Shown here: one piece after another, positions 1-12,125 of the stretch | Numbering within the stretch: the first letter of the stretch is position 1 | Layout: each line of letters starts with the position of its first letter | Assembly (NCBI RefSeq): GCF_021018895.1 | Contig: NC_079378.1 | Span: 9,483,501-9,547,500 of the forward strand | DNA length: 64,000 nucleotides | Reading direction: 5' to 3' | DNA from: Seriola aureovittata | Taxonomy: Eukaryota; Chordata; Actinopteri; Carangiformes; Carangidae | Notes under the pieces: generated by a model | What the model was told of the DNA's origin: nothing | Databases searched by the model: none | Seen by the model: the letters and a program-made list of their open reading frames with translations, nothing else | Program-made: the position numbers and the translations under genes

Positions 1-1083
1 GTCTTTCCCACTCAGGCAAAAAGAAAAACACAACACTGGTAGCTTTGCCTGCGTAACAGCCTTTAACTTGATTTTTCTTTTTTTTTTTGTGATTTCACAT
101 TCAGTGACGATCACATTTTCCTTGTGTGTCATACTGATAAATGACTTATAATCACTCTGATAGTGCAACAACATTTATTCTTTTACATCTTGTTAATGCA
201 GAGTTGCATCTGTGAGTTTAGACTTTCTCGTCTGTGAATGGATTCTGGTGTAAACAAGTATTTTTCATCGCTTCTCCTCTCTAAGTCAAAGGGACCTCAC
301 TGGAAAATAGGTCTCTGAATTTCTTGTTATATTTACTTTGATTTTCTTTTAATGAAGCAGACCTGATGGTTTCCTGTAAATTGCAACATGTTTTTTTTTT
401 TTTTTTGCATAAATCAGCTCATATCGCTGAAAACAGGAAAACACAAGCAGGAAGTTTCTGTCCCCAGGAGCGGGCCGGTTAATATTTGCAGGAGACTCTC
501 GTTGATTTGATTTAAAATATCTGCAGTTCACTCAATCAAAGAAGATACTTGGTTGTGAGAAAGTAAGATTGTGTTAAATGACTAGTAAACATGGAGCTCT
601 TTACTTTCTTAGAATAGTAAAATTCAGAGTAGCAATAAGAAAAGCTGAGGTTAGAAATCATATTTGTTCCCTCACTGAGACAAAGATTTACTTCAGTCTT
701 ATCTGCCTTTGGAAGAACCTAAGAATGATCCATAAAATGTTTATTCCTCCCCGCAGCATTGACCAAAGGATTTTTCACGGTACGTTGACTTTCTGTATAC
801 TACATCATATCAAACTATCCTCTGCATCAGCCTTTGGAGTTTCTTTCACATGTGAATGCACAAAGACTCTGCCATCAACAGTTTCCTGTGCCCGAAGACG
901 AATGTGCATTAAAATTTATCGCACAGTTTTGTTTTTTTTTTTGTTCTTTCCACTTTTACAAGTGACTTGAAGTGAATTAAGTTTCATCCCTGAGCACACA
1001 CACACTTCCCCAGGTTGTGGTTGACAACAATCGCATGGGAAGTGTTTTTCAAATGAGAGTGAGTATAACAAAGTCGTACACAG
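1..1083. other. Intergenic, no gene seen
   Basis: AT-rich unique-looking sequence with T-runs near 78 and 391-406 and 933-942. Short open frames here have no recognisable content. Confidence 0.6.
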
Positions 1084-1135
1084 ACACACACACACACACA
1101 CACACACACATCATCATCATCATCATCATCATCAT
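1084..1135. repeat. Compound microsatellite (CA)n-(TCA)n
   Basis: An AC run to 1110 passes directly into eight TCA units. Confidence 0.95.
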
Positions 1136-1789
1136 TGTCTACACAATTCTGGAGCGAGATATATTAGTTATTCAATCTATTTTACCCTAAGTGTTGGTTT
1201 GTGTGCATGGGAGCTTTTAGCTATAATCATGAATATGATTTGCATATTTAAGTAAACGTGTGTTAGTGAGAGATACTTCAGTTTCACGGTCAATATCTTA
1301 GCCCCTGAGCTGCAGCCGGGCCCCCCCTGGTGTTTTTGTCTATTGTGGCGTGGTGTTTATTGTGTGAGTATATTGTGATATCAGGTCTACAAATAACTGA
1401 ATTATCATCAAAAAAACTAAACTAAACAAAACGGACACTATGTTATAAAGATTCAAAATGCATTCAGAAATGTTGAATAAATCACAACTAAGGCATTCTT
1501 TATAGAAACTAACAATCCACTTAAGATAAATATACTAGGAAAGCTTGGAAACAACAATCATATACACGCCTGAGCTGGAGAATACAATCTTTGTCTAATC
1601 TTTGTGTTCATGATGGATGCAGATACAATATTATGTGGTTCTTTGTAGTTCTTGTGGTGTTTGATGGTGATTCTGGGTTGCTGCAGCTGCATGTGGAGAC
1701 AGTGATATTTTACTGACGTTTTCTGTCAAAAATGAATCAGACATTAATTTGTAATGAAAATTAATTCAACATTCCAGTAACCTGCTAAC
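1136..1789. other. Intergenic, no gene seen
   Basis: AT-rich. A perfect octamer-type POU site ATTTGCAT lies at 1238-1245 in a unique-looking context (TGATTTGCATATTTA); a C-run (about 1320-1327) follows a GC patch. Nothing else stands out. Confidence 0.5.
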
Positions 1790-1990
1790 TCCATGTAGAG
1801 AGACAGAGACATCGCAGCACGGAGAACGGGACAACATTTTGCGGGTTCACCTGGGTGTTGTGTTTACATCAATGCCAATTGGAGCCGGAACCGATTAATA
1901 CCTGGGTGAGAATGCTAATTGTACTCTTTTCCACTGCTGAAAAAAAAGCTCAATGTTACCGGGTCTTAGCGGGTTTTTTTGACCGGGGGA
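1790..1990. mobile_element. Probable non-autonomous DNA-transposon fragment
   Basis: Contains TTTTGCGGGTTCACCTGGG, GGAGCCGGAACCG and CTTAGCGGGTTTTTTTGACC, wording I associate with dispersed noncoding repeats in percomorph fishes. It has higher GC than its flanks and no coding frame. The ends are not defined and I could not find a matching second copy in the window. Confidence 0.35.
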
Positions 1991-4858
1991 AAAGGGGCTG
2001 AAGTCGAGTCTCAAATCCACAGTGTTCAAGTCCAAGTCACCAAAGAAGAGTCAGAGTCGAGTGCTACGACACTGACTCGTATGAGCAAACCTCAAAGAAA
2101 GAAAGTAAGAGAGTTTTATGATGGGCCTTTTACTGGCAAAATATTCAGATTCATTCCAAATCCCCTGTGTTGAGTTTTTCCTGCCAAATATAAGAGGCAT
2201 CTAGAGATGAGCGAAAGAGGATGCAGTTAGACTGTAGTTATAGAGCTGCTGAGGGAGGGGAGTGGAAACAGGGAGAGGGAAAACAAAGTGTCCAGGGAGA
2301 GGAGTTGTCGTGGTCATCGGTCAAGGTCAGTGCTCTGCTGTCTGCAGCCTCCCTGGGTGTCAAGCTGTTTCCTCCCTCACAGCGTGGTGAAGAAAAAAAG
2401 CAGGACAGGAAGAGGATGGTAGTGAAATAACACCAAACTATGATGATTGTTATACTGATAAAAGAGGCGAACACAGCCATTATATTGGACCTTTACATGA
2501 ACACAGAGAATGTGGCTCAGAAAAATGTTTCGAACACTTCTCGACAAGTGTGTGTAATTGAGGAACATTACTAATGTAGCCACATTTATCTAAGTTTAAC
2601 TAATATACCAATTAAGGAGTAACAGCAGCAATGAGAGTTAAAACATATTACACCATGTAGGAATCTGTGAAATGCATTTGCCTTGCTTCAAACACAACTT
2701 GACTTTCAGAATATTGCACTCTCTTTGTAAGCTAAAACCCCTCAATCCGCCAATAATGAGAAGTCTCTCCACTCTGGGTGTGGAGTTGCTGACACAAAGC
2801 TTCAGAGTGATACATGGCTTATGAGTGTGTGACTAATAGAAATAGAGGGATAATCCCTCTCACTGCTTGGGTCTGCAACTGAATGGCTTTGGAAAAGAGG
2901 AGAGAGAGGCTGATACCCAGCCTTTCATCCCAAAAGATAGACGAAGAGAGGAAGGAGTAAGAAAAGGAGGAGAGGGCAAAGAATGATGAGTTAGAAAAAA
3001 ATAAAATAAAATATGAAACAAAATCTCAGGCAGCCAGTTCATATTGTAATCACCATGGTAACGACAAGGAAGAACATGGCGATGGCTTGCCATGAAGAAC
3101 TGCGCCTCATTTACAAGCCAGTTACTACTATGACTAGACCCTGATGATAAAGCTGTGAGGAACCTCCTGAGAAAGCAAGATGGCGGCTGTTGCGGAAGCT
3201 ACTGTACGTTGTGTGGGTGTTCAACGCAACAATGAAAACTTGTCACTGACTCTTGAGAATTGTGTTGTGACGCAGCAGCTGGTGCCACTGATCCCGAGCT
3301 GAAATTTGACTACTTTTGCTTCATGTATAAATTGCAACAGTCATCAAATTATTGGCTGAGTATCTAATTAATATTGCTATTAAAAATGCATTAATCAACA
3401 TTTTTATATTAACCATGGGTCAAAAGATTAATGTAGTTATAGGTGGACAGCGGCATATTGATGTGTCCATAAGAAAACCTTTCTGTGGCACCTTGGCTCA
3501 TTTTAGAAGCTAATTTAGTTTTGCTTAGATACTTTGTTGTTGCTGTTCACCTCCTAAATGATCTTTGCTGGTCCGTCACAATAACTATGTCTGAATGTGG
3601 GAAGTGAAAACATATAATTTCCTCATTTAAAAAAGAAAATTTGACCTTTGACTTCACACATATTTAGCAGATATCGCAGACAAGAGTGTCTGGAGAAAAA
3701 AACTACACACTATTCAGCAGCTGAGCAATGACTATGGGGGTTAGATTCTTCTCCTTTGAAAATTTTGAAAGTTTTTTGTTTTTAATTGAATGCAGATTTT
3801 ATTGATTCAGTGGTAAAGGTTCAGCTACAAGATTAAATCTAGATAAACACAAAGAGATGAGCATTAAAAAAGCTTTTCCGTTTGAACATTATTAAAACTG
3901 TATTAAACAACATTTTTAATCAAGACTACCCTTAATTTAAAATCCTGATTAAAATGACCCCCTCTATTGTAAAGAAAATCATTTAAAAAAAATGGTAGTA
4001 CTGTTATTCTCATGGAGAATCATTCGGCCTGAAGGTCTGCACGGCTTCTCGTTTCATATAAAACTGGTGGCAGCCACTCTCATCCCAAGGTCTCCCACAA
4101 GCCAGTCGCACACTACCCACCCACCCAGTACAAAATGGCAGGAAGCTGACGTGAATCAATTCCAGTCAAATATTTATCAAAGCCAAGAGACCCAGATATT
4201 TTTGGTGAACCACACCAGACACGAAATGCCAGTAAACTGGACTAAATTATACTTGACAGGCAGTGAGGAAGATATATTTGAGTCTGTCACCATAAATTAA
4301 GAGAACATCAATATACACATCTTGCTCTATGTTATGATTTAGATTTATATTGTGTTTTGTTGCTTTTAAAATAGTCCCTTTCCTCATGTTTGTCTTCATT
4401 TTTTTCAAGGTCTGAACTTTGTGAGACCTGGTGTTTGCCTTCAATTTTACATTAGAGTTATGTTTTATGTGAATGTGTAGAAACAGTTCCACAGCTTTGT
4501 AGCTTTTGAGCACGTTGCTCTTTGAAACAGCAGCTTTTCTGTGTGTCAGATGGTTAATAATTAGGTTGCTCGGAAGCACATATCAGACGGCAAACAGAAC
4601 ATTAGTGAGGTACACAGAGGTTGCCATGTTCTGAAATTAGAGGTTGGACAAGTGAAAGAAGTTCCATTTGTAAACTCAGTACAGTTCTATCTTTAAAAAA
4701 AAACAGGCTGTAGAGCAATTACCTAAATAGTTTTTCAAAGAAGCTTGTAAAATTCTGCTTAATACATCAGACCAGGAGGAAAAATTCAGTTGGCACTCAT
4801 ATATGCATCTACCTACCTTATGGATCCCTACCTCTGATGATGGAATCTGAACCTGTCT

Positions 4859-4860
<2 letters not shown>
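1991..4860. other. Intergenic, no credible gene
   Basis: AT-rich noncoding DNA. A YY1-type AAGATGGCGGC (3177-3187) starts a 40-codon frame ending at 3302, and a near-X-box ATCACCATGGTAAC lies at 3049-3062. The 102-codon frame at 3992-4300 and the minus-strand 110-codon frame at 4247-4579 have ordinary noncoding composition and resemble no protein I recognise. Confidence 0.5.

Positions 4861-4892
<32 letters not shown>
4861..4892. repeat. (CT)n microsatellite
   Basis: About 15 uninterrupted CT units. Confidence 0.95.
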
Positions 4893-4895
<3 letters not shown>

Positions 4896-7600
4896 CAATG
4901 GAGCCGGTAAAGCGGCGCCTCGAAGCTGACAGCGGCCTGAGGACGTCGAGCAGAACATCTTTGGATCCGTGGCGGCGGGTCTGGAAGGCAGGAATTGAGC
5001 ATGTGAATGAAGGCTGGAAATGGAAGGGATGTACAGATTAGTGGAAAGTGCTCTTAAGTGAGCGAAGAGACGAAGTGGGGGAAAGCTCCTTTGATCAGAG
5101 CTGCTACTAATCCCACAGACATTTCAATAATTAAGCTAAACTAAGATAATCTCGCGCCGACAGAGACATTAAAAAGGCTTGCATTTGCTTTTCCACACTC
5201 TGTAGGTAAAAAGTCGAGTTCCTTATTGGTAAGTATCCCTTTAAAAAGGCCCTGCACACCCACACCTTGGCTAATCAGGCCTCTAGTCAGCTGGAGGTTG
5301 GGTGAATTATGTGATGTTACGTATTACTAAGAATAATAACAGTCTATGTTTTCCCGCCCTAACAGATGCAACAAAACAGACAGAAAAGTGAGAGAACAGG
5401 TTAATGTCAGACAATGTCTCCTGCAGTTTCTTTTTAACATGGAAATTAGCTCCGGAGAAACATTTTTATCATGTCGAAATGTAGCAAACTCCACCGAAAA
5501 CACTAGCGGTAGTGATCTATTTTGTGATGAACCCCACATTATAAACCTAATAAGCGAATCAAATTTGTCACTTTGCCCATGCCCATCTGTCAGCGTTCCA
5601 CTCTACGACTCACATTTGCCAAAAAGCAGCACACAGGAGATGCATCAATGCACAAAACACATGACAGAAAACAAGGGAAAGCAGGACACACAAGTAGAAA
5701 TACATAATTTAGAAGAGGGGGAGTGTGCTGTCATAAATGGTCTGAAACCTCATCAATCTCGGCTTAAATAGTTTGACAGCAAAAATAACTACAAGGCATC
5801 CAAACCTCTACCATCAAGTCACAAGTCTTTACTGCATCCTCTGTAGTGGTTTCTTCACGTCTCTGATACGTCTCACATTAAAATTTCAATGCACAATTTT
5901 AATGCACCGTCTGCAAAGTCTGAGAACCAAACTGTGGGAGCCTGGGTGCAAATACTGGTATTTTATTGTGATCAGCAACATCACTGCTCATGCATAAATT
6001 GAGTTGTCAGTGTTACCTGACTGTCCGCATAGAAATTCAACCATTGAAATTTTAGTCAGTTCACTGCAGGTGTCACTTTATTTTAATTTCCAACAATGAG
6101 GTAGTGCAACATTTTTTTTTTTTTTTTAAATAGCTGTAAAAACTGCATGCATAGCAAAATGCAAATGCTAATTTTGTCAAAATCTTTTAGCACAATTTGA
6201 AGTGTACAGCTACTATGCGAATTTCTAACTTCTTTTAACCTGACAAACAATTCACATTTTAAATGTGTGGCTGATTGTGTTGGCGTCATGTTGTGATGCT
6301 GTTATTTGTACAGATCCACTCCACTTTTCTTTCTCAATTTTTAACCAGTCATGTCTGCATTGTGCTAAGGTCTGACTGCTGCTGTGCTGAGAGCTTTTTC
6401 CTTGAATGACCCATGAATGGGCAGGAAAGAAAATTCATGGAAAAATTGGCATCCGTATTCATCACACACAAGGGAGACAAAAATGTGGGTGGTTTTCACT
6501 AGGGCTCAATGAAACAAAATCTGACAAAATACTAATTAAGCAAAATATAAGGAGCAATCACTTCTAGACACTCACATGATTTAATCAGCCTCGTTGATCT
6601 GAGATATGTGTTTACAATAACATTGCTTTTTCACAGAGCACATTTTGACATGTCACAGTATCAAAATCATGGGTGCTTTCCCTCCTATAAGTCAAAATGT
6701 CTGCTGTAAAAAGGATTATTACTGCATTGTGAATTATTGTCCTTATTTGAATATGAAACAAAAAAGAAATTGCTACATTGGTAATGTGTCCTGAGGGCTT
6801 ACATGCTTGTACTGCTGTTGATACAAAGGGTGAGAAAAGACCTCAATACCTCAGGACATTTATGGGGCTGCCAATTAGCTGGAAGTCATCAAAATGGTCG
6901 GGTAACATCTACAGCAAGCGGGATGAAGCCGCATCTCCAAACAGCAGCTGACAGTTTTGACATGCACTAGTGTGCATCAGAACTTCAGTCCTGATAAACA
7001 AGCACAGGCAACTTCCCATATCCCTATGCCTTGGAAATTAGTGGTGTTGGGCATGCACACTTCACTGCACATATCAATTTCCCTCTAAGCTGAATTGGTC
7101 TATTCAGCATGTAAAAGATGTGCATGATAAGGAAAACCTTTGAATATATTGCAGTTTCATCAGAGGTATTATTCGGGACAACAGCAGAGGACTTTAACGA
7201 TATTCCAATACTTAGAAGAATTAAGTGCTGCAACTGTGTTGCTGTGCATTTACTGGAACAAAAAGGACATTGTTACTCTATTAAAATGTTAATATGTTCC
7301 TGGGACTTTGTATGACCTTGCAGATTCCTCTTAAACAGAACATACAAGTAGAACTGCTGTTATAAAACACGATCACACGCTGATGAGATTAATGACAGCC
7401 CTGGATACAGTAAAAGAGAACAAGAATGAATCCGTAAAATTATTAAGACTGTAAAGCATCTATGGTAGTAGTAATTTAGCTCGTTCAGTGTGTACTCAAA
7501 CATCCATTCATAATTTTAAACTGCACTTCAGATGCTCTCCAATTTACCCACTAAGGTCCTGTCCAGTGAATCACTTGTTTGGCGTCTCTGCTGAAGTACA
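4893..7600. other. Intergenic, no credible gene
   Basis: Begins with a CpG-rich patch (4896-4990) that is open for 47 codons from ATG 4898. A 141-codon frame at 5346-5771 is non-repetitive but unlike any family I know and has no splice or promoter support. A T-run lies at 6111-6127. The remainder is AT-rich unique sequence. Confidence 0.5.
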
Positions 7601-8200
7601 CTTAAAGGTATAAATTGGATTTATGAAGCGTAATATCTTTATCAGCTTTCTAGCTAGCATAATATAGGCTAGTGACATTGAACTTATCCATTCTCATCAC
7701 ATGATACATTGAGTGCATTTTATATGATACGTCAGTGTTAGCTAGCTAGCCAGCTTTATTAATCACTGTCTAGCGTCTAGCTTTCGCTGAGAAGTTCGGC
7801 GGCGTCAGCGTAGCTAAATTTGCTCAATGATAATGTTAATGGTTAGTGAACTAGACGAAATGTTTGTGTTGTGTAAACTGTGTTGCCACACTTCATTATT
7901 GACGTGATCATTTCCATCACAACTCTCATTTTGCTAAATCACTGCGCTAATGTTTCATTAGCATAATAGAATACAACAATTTATTGTCAAGGAGCATCGC
8001 TTCAGAAGATAGGGCTGGGATGAGTAATGGGTTCTAAAAAACAGACATTTTGTTTTGTACTGGGAACCGGGTGTTTGTTGACGTTAGAGGGCTCAATTTC
8101 AAAGCTAACGTTAGCTTGTGTTGCGCACTATTGACGCTTTGAGGGACCAGAAGAGAGGAATTGAGGGAAGGCACTGGGAAGCAGGTAAAATCACATCCTT
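7601..8200. mobile_element. Possible old transposon-derived region
   Basis: The segment contains GCTAGCTAGC-type motifs (7741 on) and a perfect 16-bp palindrome AAGCTAACGTTAGCTT (8102-8117). Such TAGC/TAACG-rich text is common in dispersed fish repeats. There is no coding frame and no clear terminal repeats, so this is a weak call. Confidence 0.2.
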
Positions 8201-8707
8201 TGAATTTTCCCAGAAAATTTGTCTGAAGTCCTTTCCATAGAAATCAGTTTTTTTTTTTTTTAAACACAGTGGCAATAAAAAAGCAATTTATACATGTAAA
8301 TTGATTCACACTCTTACATATAGAGACAATCAGGAAAGTTATAGAGAATGAAATCAATAATTGCTTTGCATCGCGCTCCAATAACACTTAAATCTACTAT
8401 CTTCTTATTGAACTCCACTTCTCCATCTTTTGTGTTTCTGTCTCTCTCTCTCTCTCCGTCTCACTCGCTCCATCTCTCTCTCTAATAGACAAGATTTCTT
8501 AATGAGTGAGAAATGTGTGTGTGTGTGGATTTGTTGTGGAGACCATTCCAACAGGGGAAACTGAATTGTGCTCAGTGATTAATCATTTTGTACCCACTTT
8601 AGTTTGGGTTCACTGTGTATGTACGCACACACAGCTTCATGTCCTTTTGTTCATGTTAATGTGTGAGAGTGTGTGTGAGCTGTATTTGCAGCAATTATCA
8701 CTGAAGG

Positions 8708-8708
<1 letters not shown>
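8201..8708. other. Intergenic with CT-rich patches
   Basis: Short CT runs at 8440-8483 and GT runs near 8515. No gene seen. Confidence 0.5.

Positions 8709-8789
<81 letters not shown>
8709..8789. repeat. (AC)n microsatellite, 81 bp
   Basis: About 40 uninterrupted AC units; the long HTHT/VCVC frames across it are artefacts of the repeat. Confidence 0.97.
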
Positions 8790-8790
<1 letters not shown>

Positions 8791-8854
8791 CCAGACAAGA
8801 AGGAGTAAACTCTGAAGTACGTGGTTGGGGTATGAATAACTACTGGACTGTACA

Positions 8855-8940
8855 GGCCCCGACTGTGGTGCAGTGGTTGACAACCTCTGCAACACAGAAC
8901 CAGATACACCTGATAGGAGCTGGACAACCAAAATAAACCA
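8855..8940 (+). mobile_element. Possible tRNA-derived SINE head fragment
   Basis: TGGTGCAGTGG fits the RNA polymerase III A-box pattern and is followed by GTTGACAAC, as in the heads of some fish SINE-like repeats. There is no B-box at the right distance, so at most a decayed fragment is present. Confidence 0.2.
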
Positions 8941-10290
8941 ATTCTCTGTCGACAAAGCACCAGTTAGAGTAACACATTCCGTAAGACATTACTCTTGAAT
9001 GAAGCCACATTTGGGTCTTAGCATCCTTCACCATGAAGTAAACACAGAAGACGTCCATCTGCAGTGTGGAAGTCTTCAGCTGCTCTTCTATTCAAGCATA
9101 AATCACATTCATATAAATTATATAATGACCATTTTCACAAGAAAAAAAAGAATGATGACTAACAGACATAGGTGGTCAAGGCGTGCCCAGCTCAATCCGG
9201 CTTTTGAAGCAAACCCCCACCGTTCCTGCTGATACAAAATGTATAAACAAACAGTGCAGTTCTGTGTGATGTAGAGCTGAAGAAACAAACGTATCAAATA
9301 TTACAATCTTCATGCTGAAAAATGTTGAAAATATGACCACTGAATGCATCTTCTATCTATCTTCTTCTATTATTCTACTCTACTATTTACCTTTTCTCTC
9401 TACTCCCAACTATCAAGACAATAATAAGATTTAAAAAAGAAAAAAGTAGCTCTGTTAACCCACTCTCTCCCTTTGTCTCGAATCTCCTTTTCGGTTATTT
9501 TATGCTGCTGGTGAAATCTCTCCTGTCTTTAATTATCTTCAGAGGAAGCACAGTGACATCTGCTGGTGGTTTATAGTTATCCAGAAATCAAGGCTTTGGG
9601 CAGCCTATCCCCATGGATCGTGGAACGTAGTGACATTTTCATTTACTTGCCATATTCACTCACACTTAGTGACACTGCAGTGGCTGTGAGGGAACATTGT
9701 CTGCAGTGACTTCTGTTTGTTTTGAATAGAAATGCAGATAGACACTAAAATGAACTGCAAAGACAGGCATCATTATTATTTACATTTGTTGTACTGCAGC
9801 AAAGGGAACTAGTGTAAATACTGTAGTTATTTGTTTAGTTGTGAAAATTTTGTATCTATCCATAGGTAGGTATTGTTACTATTAAATGTTTTGTACCTGT
9901 TTTTACTTTCCTCCTTTCCTTTTATTTCAAAATGTTTCTTATGCTGCATCTTTCTGTGTGTGTGTGTCCTGTCCTTATCTCTTATGTCCACCCCATGTTC
10001 CACTACACTAAATGAGTGTATATGACATCAGTCCAACCCCATCCCTTCTATCTGATGATTGATGACTCTGCAGTCAGCCTCTGCAAAAAAAAAAAGAAAA
10101 AAGAAAAAATTCACCTTGAAATGACCACCACCATTAGCTGTAGCTGAGATTGTGAATATGATAATTTTGCAGCATAATTGCATTTTCATTTTCTCTTGTT
10201 CCTAAATAGGTTACTAGAATGTGATTGGAGACGTGCCGTACTGTATACTGCTGTCTAAGAGGAGTGGAAACAGGACAATGCAGACGTGTG
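8941..10290. other. Intergenic, no gene seen
   Basis: AT-rich sequence with CT-rich text at 9350-9420 and an A-rich run at 10085-10108. The motif GTGACATCTGCTGGTGG (9551 on) resembles text common in dispersed fish repeats. No coding signal. Confidence 0.5.
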
Positions 10291-10291
10291 C

Positions 10292-10318
10292 TATATATAT
10301 ATATATATATATATATAT
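10292..10318. repeat. (TA)n microsatellite
   Basis: Thirteen TA units. Confidence 0.95.
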
Positions 10319-10683
10319 GGCCACCTGCATCCTCAACTCCAGCTGTTAGCGGCTGGTGGTAAAGTTCAATGCATACGCACTTTATTGTGAGTGGAAGCTG
10401 TTTATGCTTAAAAGAGTTAGTCAACATAAAATAACCCATCGCAGCCATTTGTGATGGAACTTCACATCTGTTGGCAGTGATGACAATACAGATGTTCTCA
10501 GATATTATAACGGTGTGTTTGTGCGTTCGCAATTATAATTTACACTTATGCCTTTATTTAGAAAAACTAAGCAACTTGTACAATAAAATGTTACCATTAA
10601 TTCTACGTCAATAAATCTTAGCAATTAATTTCTACAAGAAGTTTTTATTTATTGCTGAAGTATTGAACATTTATCTTCCATAT

Positions 10684-10725
10684 ACAGTATTTAATTGGGT
10701 CCAAAAGTCTGAGACCACTTTCTTA
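10684..10725. mobile_element. Possible Tc1/mariner terminal-repeat remnant
   Basis: TCCAAAAGTCTGAGACC at 10700-10716 matches my memory of the outer terminal sequence of a fish Tc1/mariner family. I found no inverted partner in the following kilobase and no transposase, so it would be a solo end. Confidence 0.35.
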
Positions 10726-12072
10726 CTCACTTGAATTAGCTGTAATTAGATATAACTCACAACCACAGAGGAAGACAGCTTTTATCAGCTGACCTGTACC
10801 ACTTAGTAAGAGACTGTTTAGTCCGAGCCAAGAATTCATTTTCAAATATCAAACTGTTGGAGATTTTTCCTGGAATGATCACATTATCCTTTCCAGGAAC
10901 CTTCCACAGCAGTGACAAATCATTTCCTCTCTAGCGAATTATGCTTTACTATGTCACTGGCAAAGAAATGCCTTATAGTATAATGACTCTCTATTATAGT
11001 ACAGTATGCCTGACAATCACCACCTGCAGTAAAAGCTCTAATACACTAAAGGACCATTTATCTGGTAAGAGCAGACCCCAGAACGTTATAAAAATTTGCT
11101 CCAAAGATGCACCACCTCAACTTCCTTGGCAGGGTTTATCTCGTCCGCTTCACAGACCATAATTATAATTAATTTGAAAGGGCAGGAAATGATTTTATAA
11201 TTTTAACTGTGACTACTGAATTACACTTGGCCCACTTCAAGCCATGAGATGACAGGACTGTTTCTGACAGACGAAGACAAGCAGTTTATCTTGCCTATGG
11301 AGAGCAGAGGAAACCCCCAGTGGAGATAGAGCAGGAGAAGGAGACACACTGGAGAGAGTTTTCTGCTTCGCTGCATAAAAAAAGCACCTGCACCGGAGGA
11401 TGTAAGACCTGAGTACATGTACATACAGTATGTGCACAGTGGTTCCACCCAGAGGGAGGCAATGGCTTGTGAAGCAGAAACTAAATCTATCTGAACACAC
11501 ACAAACACACACACACCCATTAAAATACAAATTTCTAGCTTTGATTTTTCGTGTTCAAATATCAATTTGGTGATTTGCTTAGGTCTCAAAACCCAACGTT
11601 TAGGACATAAGAATTAACATTGGGGTTGTCTGCAAGGTGCCAAGACTTTGAGAGTTACATATTTTAGATACTTTGCTCAAAAAGTGGCTGCATGGTGCCT
11701 GCATACACTTAGTTTCACCAAGACACAGACATGCATTTCTTATGCTGTCTGTTCCATTTTTTCATTTATTTTTTATCCCTCATTTCAATGATCTTCCTCC
11801 ACCTTCTGTTTCCAAGGCCGAGGTTGTTCAGCAAAACTGACCAGGACATTGAGAATGGGGAAATGTTTTCGTTGGTTCATCTTGTCAACTGCACTTACTG
11901 TCACACACTCGGCAGAAACATCATCGAACCAGAATCTCCCGTGACAATAAAAAAAAAATGTTGTGAGCATTTGATTTTGTCACAAGGGGGAGCTCTTGCA
12001 CTCAATAAACTACTGCCCTCACTCTGCAAAATGCCGAACGTTTGGTGAACATAAATAGAGATAAACACAGAT
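10726..12072. other. Intergenic, no gene seen
   Basis: AT-rich sequence with an imperfect CA stretch at 11494-11518. Overlapping minus-strand frames at 11221-11589 pass through this CA text. The 105-codon frame at 11731-12048 is low-complexity at its start and not recognised. Confidence 0.5.
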
Positions 12073-12125
12073 CAGTGTTTCCTAACCAGGGGTTCCCCGG
12101 GGGAGTACTTCAGCTATTTTGAAAC
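12073..12125 (+). mobile_element. Possible hAT-type element end
   Basis: CAGTGTTTCCTAACCAGG followed by a G/C-rich stretch resembles the terminal inverted repeat of hAT-superfamily elements, which begin CAGTG or CAGGG plus TTCCCAACC-like text. No matching opposite end was found nearby, so this is a fragment. Confidence 0.35.

Noticed and set aside
5346..5771. 141-codon non-repetitive open frame
   Set aside because: No family resemblance, promoter, splice sites or codon bias that I can see; a frame this long is expected a few times by chance in 64 kb read in six frames.
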